A stretch of 64,000 nt of DNA from Rheinheimera sp. Its GTDB lineage: Bacteria > Pseudomonadota > Gammaproteobacteria > Enterobacterales > Alteromonadaceae. Shown here piece by piece: positions 19,128 through 28,460 of the stretch. Under the pieces are notes generated by a model that had not been told where the DNA came from, did no database searches, and was given only the letters and a program-made list of their open reading frames with translations. The DNA lies in the NCBI RefSeq assembly GCF_030824435.1, contig NZ_JAVBXS010000027.1, forward strand, positions 90,978 to 154,977, read 5' to 3'. Made by a program: the position numbers and the translations under genes. Position 1 is the stretch's first letter; the number at the start of each line of letters is the position of its first letter.

Positions 19128-20354
19128 ATGGAAAAAATTGATCTGGCAAAGCCCGGTGCCGTGTTGTTTTTAGGCACCATGAATGCAATGCCAATGATGT
19201 ATGCGCTGGCTTTAAAAGAAATGGGCCAGCAGGTGTTGTATCTGGTTGATGTGCCTGCAACAGATAAATTATCCAGACCTGAACATCAGTACCGGCAAAT
19301 CAGTTACCCCTATCCGGACTGGATAGTAGAAATGGTGTTACCAAGCCAGTTATTGGTGTCGCTGTTGCCGTCACTGTTTTTATTGTGGTTAAAAACCAGG
19401 TTAAAACCACAACTGCAGGGGCAGAACATTAAAGCGGTGTTTTTGGGTGGGCAGTTTATTGCGTTAGCGCCGCTGTTTGGTGCACAAACCCAAAAATTAT
19501 TATTGTCTTATGGGGCAGATCTGGAGTGGTTTTGTAATCCACAAAGGGTTGATGCACTGGCGGAAGAATTTAAAGCCAAGTCCTTTTTGCAATATTTGCC
19601 GGCCTGGCTCAGACATGGTTTGATAAATCGTATTGTACAGCGCAATTATCTGGGTGCACTTCAGTGTCAGACGCTGTTGTTTTTCCCGCCTGGTTTTAGT
19701 CAAACCGGTGATCTGATGGTGCAACAACTGCAGCAGCATGGTTTGCACTATATACCGCGGCTGGACGTTTCTTTTACACCGCTGCAGGGTTTTGACCGCA
19801 GTTACAAGCCGCGTCAAGGCGCTTTGCAAATTTTGTGTCCGGTTCGTTTTCATTATCAGGACATTTCGGCGCAGGCTTGTGGTGAAAACAAAGGCAATGA
19901 TCTGATCATCCGGGCCCTTGCCCGTTTTGTGCAGCAATACCCGCAAGTGCAAATCCATTTTTTTGAGAAAGGCCCGGATGTGCAGAATGGCCGGGCGCTC
20001 TGCGACGAGCTGGGGTTGAGCCCTTATGTAGTGTGGCATCAACAAATGAGCTTACCAGAGCTGCTGGCACTGTATCAGCAGGCAGATATTTGTTTTGATC
20101 AGGTTGGTAATCACTGGATGGGGGCCGTTGGCATTTATGCGTTGTATTTTGGTAAACCGCTGATTGTGAATGCGGCCAACCTTCGCCATTTACCGCCTTT
20201 ACCGCTGTTTCAGGCCTGCAATGAACAACAGATTTTTGATCATCTGCTGGCGCTGACCGACGAAGCGCTGGCAAAACTTTATTATCCAAAGGCGCTGGCC
20301 TGTGCCGAAGTTAACTTTGGCCCTGCGCACGTTTTGCAAGAGTTGGTCAGATGA
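19128..20354 (+). CDS. Glycosyltransferase, probable GT-B fold (GT4-like)
   Basis: A 408-residue cytoplasmic or membrane-associated protein. The C-terminal half carries GT4-like features: GENKGNDLIIRALARFVQQY, IHFFEKGPDVQNGRALCDELGL and LLALYQQADICFDQVGNHWMG, where an acceptor loop and an E/D-rich nucleotide-binding region would lie. The N-terminal half (LFLGTMNAMPMMYALALKEMGQ) fits a divergent first Rossmann domain. The ATG at 19128 begins one base after the wzx stop; the longer upstream frame overlaps wzx. Donor and acceptor sugars cannot be read from the sequence. Confidence 0.7.
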   Translation: MEKIDLAKPGAVLFLGTMNAMPMMYALALKEMGQQVLYLVDVPATDKLSRPEHQYRQISYPYPDWIVEMVLPSQLLVSLLPSLFLLWLKTRLKPQLQGQNIKAVFLGGQFIALAPLFGAQTQKLLLSYGADLEWFCNPQRVDALAEEFKAKSFLQYLPAWLRHGLINRIVQRNYLGALQCQTLLFFPPGFSQTGDLMVQQLQQHGLHYIPRLDVSFTPLQGFDRSYKPRQGALQILCPVRFHYQDISAQACGENKGNDLIIRALARFVQQYPQVQIHFFEKGPDVQNGRALCDELGLSPYVVWHQQMSLPELLALYQQADICFDQVGNHWMGAVGIYALYFGKPLIVNAANLRHLPPLPLFQACNEQQIFDHLLALTDEALAKLYYPKALACAEVNFGPAHVLQELVR

Positions 20355-21145
20355 AGATTTCTATTGTGACACCTGTGTTTAACCGTGCAACTTTGATGCA
20401 TAAATCGTTACAAAGCAGTCTGGCGCTGGTAAATGCCGGTATTGCAGCTGAGCTGGTGGTGATTGACGATGCGTCTACTGACGATACTGTGCAGCAGTTA
20501 CAACAGGCTTATTCAGCTGAGATCAAGGATGGCAGGATAAAATTCAGCACCTTGCCAGTCAACCTGGGGGTGGCCGGCGCGAAAAATGCCGGTGCTGCTT
20601 TGGCAACTGGTGATTGGCTGATTTTTATGGATTCTGACGACTGGTTTGTCAAAGACGCAGTGCCGGCCATGATAGAAGTGCTGCGGCAACAACAGCACTA
20701 TGATGTGGTGTTTTTCCGTTGTCAGGATCAAAAGCAACAACAGCTGATTGGGGCTGAAGTGCCGGCAACAGACATAAGCCTCAAAACCTTGCTGAATGGC
20801 GGCACACCGGGTGAATGTTTACCTGTGGTAAAACGCCAAACCATGCTTGCCCACCCTTATCCAACGCGGTTAAGGGGCAGTGAAGGTCTGACTTATCTGC
20901 AGATCCTCAAAGCCGGCGGTTGTATTCATTTATCTGATTTGGTGGTGCGCGAATATGAAGACGCCGCCTTGGAACGTCTGAGTTCCAGAGCCGGCCTTCG
21001 AAAAAGAGCAGGCGCTTTATGTCTGCATAATCTGTGTTTGTTGTGTTATTTACCACAGGCCAGTGTCAAAACAGCGCTGGGCTGGTTTCTGAGAATTGGC
21101 TATTATGGCTTTTGGTTTTTACTCAACAAATTAAAAGGTCGTTAA
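20351..21145 (+). CDS. Family 2 glycosyltransferase
   Basis: A 264-residue GT-A glycosyltransferase starting ISIVTPVFNRATLMHKSLQSSL, with LVVIDDASTDDT, GVAGAKNAGAALATGDWLIFMDSDDW (the DSDD metal-binding motif) and conserved acceptor-loop features. It overlaps the upstream glycosyltransferase gene by 4 bases. The C-terminus ends in a hydrophobic stretch (ALGWFLRIGYYGFWFLLNKL) that may associate with the membrane. It should add one sugar to the lipid-linked repeat unit. Confidence 0.88.
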   Translation: MKISIVTPVFNRATLMHKSLQSSLALVNAGIAAELVVIDDASTDDTVQQLQQAYSAEIKDGRIKFSTLPVNLGVAGAKNAGAALATGDWLIFMDSDDWFVKDAVPAMIEVLRQQQHYDVVFFRCQDQKQQQLIGAEVPATDISLKTLLNGGTPGECLPVVKRQTMLAHPYPTRLRGSEGLTYLQILKAGGCIHLSDLVVREYEDAALERLSSRAGLRKRAGALCLHNLCLLCYLPQASVKTALGWFLRIGYYGFWFLLNKLKGR

Positions 21146-21147
21146 GC

Positions 21148-22125
21148 TTGAATTCCGTTGCAATGACGACAGCTGAACCATTAAAAATCAGTCTGGTAAA
21201 AGCGGTTATGCTGATGATCGTTTGTATCCATACGCTGTTTTTTTACCTTTATCTGAGTAGTAATCTGGGTAACCTTGGACTTGGTGATCTGGGCATATAC
21301 CAAATACAGTTCGCAAACATAATTAAATACAACGGCTTACAGAACAACACCGATCCTGGTTTTTATTATCTGATGATGTTTTATACAAAATATCTGAGTT
21401 TTGAGCTTTTTGTGACCAGCTGTTTTTTTGTGTTTTATCTGTCATTGATCAGGCCCTTTTATCACCTGTCCGAGGCTAAGTTGTTGGTGGTGTTGCTGTT
21501 TATTGTGATGATTTATTATCCGATGTACCAGTCGTTAAGTTCGTTAGTATTGCGCCAGGGCATGGGTTTTGCGTTTTTAATGTTCAGTGGTTTTTATTTC
21601 AACTCTCATCGTTTTTTGATGTCGACCTTAAAGATTTGTCTGGCAGCGTTATTTCATTTGTCGTTATTGTTTTATGTTCCTGTACTGGTGGTGAACCGGA
21701 TGATTTCCAGTCTAAAACTACTGGTATTTTTCTGGTGTGGCATTGTCATGTTGTATGTGCTCGAAGTGCCAAACGCTTTTGTGGAGTTATTGCCAGGTGA
21801 TTTATCCAGTATGGTGCGCGCTTTTAACATGGTGAATGACGATTATGTTGTAGGTTTTAAACCTTTGTTTTTATTATTGTCTGTGATCCCGTTTTTCCTG
21901 ATGTTGCTGCGGCCTTATTATTATTATGTTGCTGCTGACAAACAGATGTTCGAAATTCTGAAGATATTTTTTGTGGCAAATGGTGCTGGTTTGTTATGCA
22001 GTGGTTTTCCTTATTACGACAGGGTGATGTTATTTTCCTGGGTGCTGGTGCCACTGATCTTTGTTAATTTCTGCGGTTTTTTATATTCAAAATTGCATCA
22101 GCCAGGAAAAGTGGTCGTATCGTGA
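21148..22125 (+). CDS. EpsG/Wzy-like polysaccharide polymerase candidate
   Basis: A ~325-residue, very hydrophobic protein with about 8-10 predicted membrane helices and a polar loop NNTDPGFYYLMMFYTKYL typical of EpsG-like O-antigen polymerases (many begin with a YxxxxxxDPGYxxL-like segment). The TTG at 21148 is preferred because an AAAAGG site lies 9 bases upstream; an ATG at 21163 is the alternative. Base composition is more AT-rich than its neighbours, as is usual for Wzy genes. It is the only polymerase candidate in the cluster. Confidence 0.72.
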   Translation: MNSVAMTTAEPLKISLVKAVMLMIVCIHTLFFYLYLSSNLGNLGLGDLGIYQIQFANIIKYNGLQNNTDPGFYYLMMFYTKYLSFELFVTSCFFVFYLSLIRPFYHLSEAKLLVVLLFIVMIYYPMYQSLSSLVLRQGMGFAFLMFSGFYFNSHRFLMSTLKICLAALFHLSLLFYVPVLVVNRMISSLKLLVFFWCGIVMLYVLEVPNAFVELLPGDLSSMVRAFNMVNDDYVVGFKPLFLLLSVIPFFLMLLRPYYYYVAADKQMFEILKIFFVANGAGLLCSGFPYYDRVMLFSWVLVPLIFVNFCGFLYSKLHQPGKVVVS

Positions 22126-23243
22126 TTGTACATATCATTACCGGATTAGATGTCGGTGGCGCTGAAACCATGTTGTGCCGGCTGCTGTTGGCCAAAAGCC
22201 AGCCGGCAGAAGGCCAGATAGTCATTTCGCTCAAGACGGTTGGCCCTATTGGCGCTGAATTAAAACGTCACGGCGTGCGGGTTGAAGCTCTGGAAATGGG
22301 CGCCAATCTGCGTAGTCTGACTGTGTTATTTCGTCTCGTCAGGCTGTTAAAACAAATAAAACCTGATGTAGTGCAAACCTGGATGTACCACGCCGATTTA
22401 TTGGGGGGTATTGCGGCACGTTTGGCTGGTGTCCCTAAGCTGGTGTGGGGTATCCGTGGCACCTTTACCCCTATTGGCCGCCCCTGGACCCACAGAGTGA
22501 TGAAACTTTGTGCCTGGTTGTCAGCTTGGGTGCCCGATAAAATCCTCTGTGTGGCAGAGGCTGCCAAAGCCAGTCATATCGCTTATGGTTATGCGGCTGA
22601 CAAAATGCTGGTGATCCCAAATGGCCTTGATTTTCAGGCCTTTGATAAGGCCAGACAACAAAACATAGACTTCAGGGCAGAGGCGGGCTGGTCAGCAGAA
22701 GATCTGCTGATTGGTTGTGTTGGCCGTTATCATCCGGATAAAGGTCAGGATTTGTTATTACAGGCTGCAACTTTGTTAAAGCAACGGACATCCGCCGCAC
22801 GCTTTGTTATCATTGGCCGCGGCTGCGACCAGCATAATCCGCAGCTTGCCAGCTTGCTGGTGCAAGGACAATTACAACATGATGTGTTGTTGTTGGGGGA
22901 ACGTGATGATATTCCGGCTTGTCTGGCCGCTTTAGATATTTTTTGTTTGCCTTCACGTACTGAAGGTTTTCCCAATGTGCTGGCGGAAGCTATGACAGCG
23001 GCGCTGCCTGCAGTGGCAACAAATGTCGGAGATGTTGCTTTGCTGGCTGGTGACAGTATGACTCTGGTTCCTGCCAATAATGCCGAAGCTTTAGCGGCAC
23101 AGCTGGAAGTGATGCTCGATGAAAGCGCTGAAAGGCGCCATGCCATTGGGTTGGCGAATCGCCAGCGTGTGATGGACAATTTTTCTATAGCGGCGATCCG
23201 GCAACGGTATGACGCTTTTTATCAACAATTACAGGAGTTGTAG
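22122..23243 (+). CDS. Family 4 glycosyltransferase
   Basis: A 373-residue GT-B enzyme that starts with GTG overlapping the previous stop by 4 bases. The N-terminal motif is HIITGLDVGGAETMLCRLL (a GGAE glycine loop), and the C-terminal domain has CVGRYHPDKGQDLLLQA and the E-x7-E-like SRTEGFPNVLAEAMTAALP with VATNVGDVALLAGD. It is a retaining hexosyl- or hexosaminyl-transferase of the repeat-unit pathway; specificity is unknown. Confidence 0.9.
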   Translation: MIVHIITGLDVGGAETMLCRLLLAKSQPAEGQIVISLKTVGPIGAELKRHGVRVEALEMGANLRSLTVLFRLVRLLKQIKPDVVQTWMYHADLLGGIAARLAGVPKLVWGIRGTFTPIGRPWTHRVMKLCAWLSAWVPDKILCVAEAAKASHIAYGYAADKMLVIPNGLDFQAFDKARQQNIDFRAEAGWSAEDLLIGCVGRYHPDKGQDLLLQAATLLKQRTSAARFVIIGRGCDQHNPQLASLLVQGQLQHDVLLLGERDDIPACLAALDIFCLPSRTEGFPNVLAEAMTAALPAVATNVGDVALLAGDSMTLVPANNAEALAAQLEVMLDESAERRHAIGLANRQRVMDNFSIAAIRQRYDAFYQQLQEL

Positions 23244-23247
23244 TCTT

Positions 23248-25206
23248 TTGTGCGGATTTGCCGGTTATTTCACTCTGGGGTCAGGCGAACAGGCCAGTGA
23301 AGACATATTGCAACGCATGTCTGACGCCATTTTGCACCGGGGGCCAGATGATGGCGGTGTATGGATTGATCCCGGCAAAAGACTGGGCTTAAGCCACAGG
23401 CGACTTGCCATCGTTGATTTATCCGCCGCCGGGCACCAGCCGATGACATCAGACGCTGGTCGTTATGTGTTGGTGTATAACGGCGAAGTCTACAACCATC
23501 TGCAGATGCGACAGGCGCTGTTGCAGGCTGGTGCTGCACCGGCCTGGCGTGGCCATTCTGACACTGAAACTCTGCTGGCGGGTTTTGAACACTGGGGGGT
23601 TGAAGAGACCTTAAAGCGTGCTATTGGCATGTTTGCCCTGGCAGTGTTTGACAACAACGGACAAAAATTAATTCTGGCCCGTGACCGTTTGGGTGAAAAA
23701 CCACTTTATGCCGGCTGGCAGGGCAACAGCTTTTTGTTTGGCTCTGAATTAAAAGCCCTGAAATGTCACCCGGGCTTTTTGCACCAGCTCGACCGCGATG
23801 CATTGGTGTTGTATTTCCGTCACAACTATATTCCGGCACCTTATTCCATCTATCAGGGCATTAGCAAACTGGCGCCCGGCAGCATGCTGGAACTTGATCT
23901 GGCAACGGGAAAACAACAACAGAAAGTCTATTGGGATCTGACAGCCATCAGTGCAGAGGGCATCAATAGCCCCAATAAAGCGCCGGCATCGGCAGTGGTG
24001 AATGAGCTTGATGCTTTGTTGTCAGACGCTGTAGGGCAACAGATGGTAGCCGATGTGCCGCTTGGGGCATTTTTATCGGGTGGTATAGATTCAAGCACCA
24101 TAGTGGCGTTAATGCAGGCACAGTCCAGCCGTAAAGTGCGCACTTTTTCGATAGGTTTTGATGATCCGGCCTATAACGAAGCACAGTTCGCTAAAGCTGT
24201 GGCGGCGCACCTGGGCACAGAACACACCGAGTGGTATTTGTCTGGCCGGGATGCGCTGGATATGGTGCCTAAACTCGCCAGTATTTATGACGAGCCTTTT
24301 GCCGATGCTTCGCAGATCCCAACTTGTCTGGTGGCGGCGCTGGCCAAACAACAAGTCACAGTGGCACTGTCAGGTGATGCTGGTGACGAGCTTTTTAACG
24401 GTTATGAACGTTATGACATTACAGCGCAGTTGTGGCAGAAGTTAGAAAAAATGCCGCTTGGCGCCCGAAAAGTTGCAGCAAGCATGATTCAGGCGCTGCC
24501 AGCGACTGGTTTAAACCGGATGGCCGGTCTGGCTAATCTGGTATTACCCGGTAAATATCAGCATGCACAACCCGGTGACAGGTTGCACCGGCTGGCTGAT
24601 TTTATTGCCGCCAAAGATGCAAGAGAGCTATATCTGCAGCTGGTATCCCACACAGTGACACCGGAACAACTGGTCGCTGGCGCTGGTGCTGTGCCTTCCG
24701 CAGTGGCCGCGGCTGAATTTGATCTTCCGGGGGCCGATCTGCGGTCAGTATTGGCGTTTATCGACCAGCATACTTATTTGCCGGACGACATTCTGGTGAA
24801 AGTGGACAGGGCGTTGATGTCAGTGTCGCTGGAAGGGCGGGTACCTATGCTGGATCACCGGGTGGTTGAGTTTGCCGCGCGTACACCGCTGGATCTCAAA
24901 GTGCGTGATGGCAAAAACAAATGGTGTTTACGTCAGGTGTTATACCGTTATGTACCGGCTGAGTTAATTGAAAGACCTAAAAAGGGTTTTGCTGTGCCGG
25001 TCGCCAACTGGCTGCGTGGGCCATTAAAACCCTGGGCTGAACAGCTGCTGGATGAAAAACGCATGCAGCAACAAGGGGTGCTGAATGTGCCTCTGGTACA
25101 ACAAATGTGGCGTGAACATAGTCTTGGCCTGCGTAATCATGCTTATCAGCTTTGGAATATTCTGATGTTACAAGCCTGGCTTGATCAGAATAATTTAAGT
25201 CATTAG
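23248..25206 (+). CDS. AsnB-like glutamine amidotransferase (WbpS-type, sugar-uronamide formation)
   Basis: A 652-residue asparagine synthetase-family protein. The TTG at 23248 is the right start because it places the catalytic cysteine at residue 2 (M-C-G-F-A-G-Y-F) and lies 8-10 bases after an AGGAG site. The class II glutaminase domain covers about 1-200 (RGPDDGG, YNGEVYNH, DRLGEKPLY). The synthetase domain carries the ATP pyrophosphatase motif LSGGIDSSTIVAL near residue 275 and LSGDAGDELFNGYERY. In polysaccharide clusters such enzymes (e.g. WbpS) amidate uronic acids, here plausibly GalNAcA to GalNAcAN. Real asparagine synthesis is the alternative. Confidence 0.88.
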   Translation: MCGFAGYFTLGSGEQASEDILQRMSDAILHRGPDDGGVWIDPGKRLGLSHRRLAIVDLSAAGHQPMTSDAGRYVLVYNGEVYNHLQMRQALLQAGAAPAWRGHSDTETLLAGFEHWGVEETLKRAIGMFALAVFDNNGQKLILARDRLGEKPLYAGWQGNSFLFGSELKALKCHPGFLHQLDRDALVLYFRHNYIPAPYSIYQGISKLAPGSMLELDLATGKQQQKVYWDLTAISAEGINSPNKAPASAVVNELDALLSDAVGQQMVADVPLGAFLSGGIDSSTIVALMQAQSSRKVRTFSIGFDDPAYNEAQFAKAVAAHLGTEHTEWYLSGRDALDMVPKLASIYDEPFADASQIPTCLVAALAKQQVTVALSGDAGDELFNGYERYDITAQLWQKLEKMPLGARKVAASMIQALPATGLNRMAGLANLVLPGKYQHAQPGDRLHRLADFIAAKDARELYLQLVSHTVTPEQLVAGAGAVPSAVAAAEFDLPGADLRSVLAFIDQHTYLPDDILVKVDRALMSVSLEGRVPMLDHRVVEFAARTPLDLKVRDGKNKWCLRQVLYRYVPAELIERPKKGFAVPVANWLRGPLKPWAEQLLDEKRMQQQGVLNVPLVQQMWREHSLGLRNHAYQLWNILMLQAWLDQNNLSH

Positions 25207-25222
25207 TTCCGGATTTTTCTCA

Positions 25223-26338
25223 TTGAATCAGACCTCTTTACATTTATGTTATGTGATAACCCGCTCCGATGTGATGGGCGGGGCCAGTGTGCATTTGTTA
25301 GATTTAGCCAGTGGTATGCAACAGGCGGGACATCAGGTCACTATTCTGGTGGGCGGCAGTGGTATTGTGAACGATAAAGCCAAAGCCCTTGGTTTGCGTT
25401 GTCATTCGGTGCCTGAACTGGTGCGCCCAATTCACCCCATTTACGATCTGCGTTGTTTTTTTGCATTAAAACGCTGGTTCAAGAAACTCAGACCCGACAT
25501 TATTCATTTGCACTCCTCCAAAGCAGGTTTAATAGGCAGGCTGGCTGCTGCCGGTTTTGATATCCCTGTGGTTTTTACCGCCCATGGCTGGTCTTTTACC
25601 GAAGGCGTCAGTGCATTGAGTAGCTTGTTGTACAGCAAGCTCGAACGTTGGGTCAGCCCCTTGACCGATAAAATTATTACCGTATCGGATTATGACCGGC
25701 AGCGCGCCTTAAAGCTGTTAGTCGCTTCTGCGCAGAAAATGCAGACCATTCATAACGGTATGCCAACTTTAGCTGCTGCGACACAGCAGAGAAGCTGGCA
25801 TGGTGGCCGTATTATGATGGTTGCGCGTTTTGAGCAGCCTAAAGATCATTTGTTGTTACTGCAGGCGGTGTCGCTGTTGCAAGGTCCTTTTTATCTGCAG
25901 CTGGTTGGGGATGGTCCTTTAATGGCCGAAGCAAAATTGGCAGCAGAACAATTAAAGCTTAACGACAAAGTTGAGTTTTGTGGCAGCCGCAACGATGTGG
26001 CCGCCTTATTACAACAAGCGGATATTTTTGTGTTGGCTTCGCGCTGGGAAGGCCTGCCGCTGACTATTCTCGAGGCGATGCGCGCAGCTTTACCTGTGGT
26101 TGCATCCAATGTCGGTGGTGTGGCGGAAGCTGTGGTTGATGGCGAGACCGGTTTTTGTATTTCGCATGGCGAGGCGCAGTTATTTGCATCTGCATTACAG
26201 CAACTACTGGATAGTCCTGAATTGGCATTGCAGTTTGGTCAGGCTGGGCAACAAAGGTTTTTACAGCAATTTACCTTTGAAAAAATGCTCGGGCAGACAC
26301 AGGCGCTGTATCAGACGCTGCTTGGGGACAAATCATGA
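25223..26338 (+). CDS. Family 4 glycosyltransferase
   Basis: A 371-residue GT-B glycosyltransferase starting with TTG at 25223, 16 bases after the amidotransferase stop. Key blocks are YVITRSDVMGGASVHLLDLA (donor/acceptor glycine loop), HLHSSKAGLIGRLAA, ITVSDYDR, and the C-terminal ASRWEGLPLTILEAMRAALPVVASNVGGV. This resembles WbpH/WbpT-like enzymes of O-antigen clusters, but the linkage cannot be assigned. It overlaps the following reductase gene by 4 bases. Confidence 0.9.
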   Translation: MNQTSLHLCYVITRSDVMGGASVHLLDLASGMQQAGHQVTILVGGSGIVNDKAKALGLRCHSVPELVRPIHPIYDLRCFFALKRWFKKLRPDIIHLHSSKAGLIGRLAAAGFDIPVVFTAHGWSFTEGVSALSSLLYSKLERWVSPLTDKIITVSDYDRQRALKLLVASAQKMQTIHNGMPTLAAATQQRSWHGGRIMMVARFEQPKDHLLLLQAVSLLQGPFYLQLVGDGPLMAEAKLAAEQLKLNDKVEFCGSRNDVAALLQQADIFVLASRWEGLPLTILEAMRAALPVVASNVGGVAEAVVDGETGFCISHGEAQLFASALQQLLDSPELALQFGQAGQQRFLQQFTFEKMLGQTQALYQTLLGDKS

Positions 26339-27312
26339 AGATCATGGTCACAGGTGCAACCGGCTTTATTGGTGGTTTTTTGGTGCCGGAACTGCAGGCA
26401 GCCGGGCATCAGCTGGTGTTACCGGTGCGTAAAGCAGGTGTCGACATTGCCGGTATAGCAACAACAGAGCTACAAGACTTTTATCAGGCACAAGGCTGGC
26501 GTTCGTTGCTTTCTGGTGTAGAGGTGGTGATCCATCTGGCCGGACGTGCTCATGTCATGAAGGAACAGCAAGATCCTGTTGCATTGTTCCACAAAGCCAA
26601 TGTTGAATTGCCGTTGTTGATTGCGCAGCAGGCGGCAGCGGCTGGCGTGCGGCGTTTTGTGTTTGTCAGTTCTATTGGGGTGCTTGGCAACAGCAATACA
26701 ACGCCATTTACAGCCACTGATTTGCCAAAGCCAAAAGAACTTTATGCGCAGTCAAAACTGCAGGCAGAACAACAACTACAGCAGTTTTGTCAACAAACAG
26801 GCCTGGAGCTGGTGATTATCCGGCCGCCACTGGTGTACGGCCCTGATGCACCAGGTAATTTTGGCCGTTTGCTGCAACTGGTGCAAAAACCATGGCCTTT
26901 GCCTTTTGGCGCTGTGCACAATCAACGTAGTTTTGTCAGTGTGTATAACCTCTGTTCGCTGCTGGCACTTTGTGCCCAACATCCAAAAGCGGCAAATCAG
27001 CTGTTTTTGGCAAGTGACGGTGACGATGTGTCGACCAGCACATTGTTCAGGCAGCTGAAAACCCTGTCAGGTAGCCGTTGTCTGTTAGTGCCAGTGCCAC
27101 AGCAGCTGTTAAGAGCTTTATTGTCGTTTTGTGGTTTAGGCAATCTTGCCGTGCGTTTGCTGGATTCATTAACAGTCGACATCAGCCATACCCGTCAGGT
27201 ACTTGGCTGGACACCTGTTTATAATCTGGCCACAGGTTTGCGTCTGACAGTAGAACAATCAACGTCAGGACTCAGGCACAATGCGGTGGCCAACAAGGAG
27301 ATGCAGGGATGA
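26335..27312 (+). CDS. wbpV: NAD-dependent epimerase/reductase, WbpV-like (UDP-QuiNAc formation)
   Basis: A 325-residue extended SDR with the Rossmann motif VTGATGFIGGFLVPEL, the segment VIHLAGRAHVMKE, a serine at FVFVSSIGVLGN, and the catalytic YAQSKLQAE. In Pseudomonas and Rhizobium the WbpV-type enzyme reduces UDP-4-keto-6-deoxy-GlcNAc to UDP-QuiNAc and is encoded next to the WbpL-type initiating transferase, as here. A WbpM-like 4,6-dehydratase that would make its substrate is encoded at 44078. The final stereochemistry (QuiNAc or FucNAc) is inference. Confidence 0.82.
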   Translation: MKIMVTGATGFIGGFLVPELQAAGHQLVLPVRKAGVDIAGIATTELQDFYQAQGWRSLLSGVEVVIHLAGRAHVMKEQQDPVALFHKANVELPLLIAQQAAAAGVRRFVFVSSIGVLGNSNTTPFTATDLPKPKELYAQSKLQAEQQLQQFCQQTGLELVIIRPPLVYGPDAPGNFGRLLQLVQKPWPLPFGAVHNQRSFVSVYNLCSLLALCAQHPKAANQLFLASDGDDVSTSTLFRQLKTLSGSRCLLVPVPQQLLRALLSFCGLGNLAVRLLDSLTVDISHTRQVLGWTPVYNLATGLRLTVEQSTSGLRHNAVANKEMQG

Positions 27313-28313
27313 TGTATCTGTTATTAACCCTGGTTTTTATTGCCAGTTTCACCGGCACTGCGCTGTTGCGCCGTTATGCGCTGGCCCGTAATGTGATTGA
27401 TGTGCCCAATGAACGTAGTTCGCACACTGTGCCCACCCCAAGAGGCGGTGGTGTCGCTATTGTGATCAGCTTTTTGTTGGGGTTGGCTGTTGCAGCTTTG
27501 ACGGCTCAGTTAAACACCACACTGGTGTTGTGGCTTTCTGCTGCGGCCATGTTAATTGCCGTGGTTGGTTTTATTGATGACCATCAGCATATTCCGGCCG
27601 GCTGGCGTTTGTTATGTCACTTTACCGGTGCGGCCATGGCTGTTTATGCTGTAGGTGGTTTGCCGCCCTTGCAGTTTTTTGGCGTGTTGCTGGATTTGGG
27701 GTTGGCTGGGGATGTGCTGGCAGTGGTTGCCGTGGTCTGGATGATCAACCTGACCAATTTTATGGATGGTATTGATGGTATTGCGTCGGCGCAGGCTATT
27801 AGTTTGTCTCTGGGTTTATTGTTGCTGATTTGGCTGCAGCAACAACAGTTACAACTTTTGCCGCTGTTACTGGCCTGTGCTACTGCTGGGTTTTTCTGCT
27901 GGAATTTCCCGCCGGCCCGCATTTTTATGGGTGATGCCGGCAGTGGCTGTCTCGGCCTGTTATTGGCCAGCTTAATTTTGTTCAGCGCCCATCTGGCGCC
28001 AGCGTTGTTCTGGAGTGGTGTTATTTTATTTGCCGTTTTTATTGTTGATGCCACCTACACCTTGCTGGTGCGTTTGGCCAGGGGCAAAAAGTTATATGAA
28101 GCCCATCGTAGCCACAGTTATCAGATAGCAGCCCGTTATTTTGGCCAACACAAAAAAGTCACCCTTGTGGTGGTGCTGATCAACCTTGGTTGGTTATTGC
28201 CCTGGGCATTATTGGTAAATTATCAGTGGGTCAATGCTCAGTTAGCGGTGCTGTTGGCTTATTTGCCGTTAGTACTGTTGGCCAGACGTTTAAAGGCGGG
28301 ACAGGATGAATAA
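27309..28313 (+). CDS. wbpL: Undecaprenyl-phosphate sugar-1-phosphate transferase, WbpL/WecA family
   Basis: A 334-residue polytopic membrane protein of the MraY/WecA family that transfers a sugar-1-phosphate to undecaprenyl phosphate and so starts the repeat unit. It has about 10 hydrophobic helices, the NERSSHTVPTPRGGG block, the catalytic aspartates in VGFIDDH and NLTNFMDGIDGIAS, and FMGDAGS. The C-terminal HRSHSYQIAA motif matches the WbpL branch rather than WecA. Its partner is the WbpV-like reductase with which it overlaps by 4 bases, suggesting QuiNAc-1-P or FucNAc-1-P as substrate. Confidence 0.88.
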   Translation: MMYLLLTLVFIASFTGTALLRRYALARNVIDVPNERSSHTVPTPRGGGVAIVISFLLGLAVAALTAQLNTTLVLWLSAAAMLIAVVGFIDDHQHIPAGWRLLCHFTGAAMAVYAVGGLPPLQFFGVLLDLGLAGDVLAVVAVVWMINLTNFMDGIDGIASAQAISLSLGLLLLIWLQQQQLQLLPLLLACATAGFFCWNFPPARIFMGDAGSGCLGLLLASLILFSAHLAPALFWSGVILFAVFIVDATYTLLVRLARGKKLYEAHRSHSYQIAARYFGQHKKVTLVVVLINLGWLLPWALLVNYQWVNAQLAVLLAYLPLVLLARRLKAGQDE

Positions 28314-28460
28314 GATGCAGTTTGTCACATGGTCCGGCCCTTCTCAGTGCAAGACTGGGAACAAAGCAGCTGCCATGTTATATTCCGGTTTTTCTAATCA
28401 AGGCCTTGGTAATGTTCATCATGGCAGGGCGGCCAATATTCACATGTACCGGGTATCAGC
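28314..28460. other. 147-bp gap before the last glycosyltransferase
   Basis: I see no terminator or strong promoter. A 51-codon frame (28315-28470) overlaps the next gene by 10 bases, but it has no ribosome-binding site and an unremarkable sequence, so I do not call it a gene. The gap breaks the otherwise close packing of the cluster. Confidence 0.35.
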
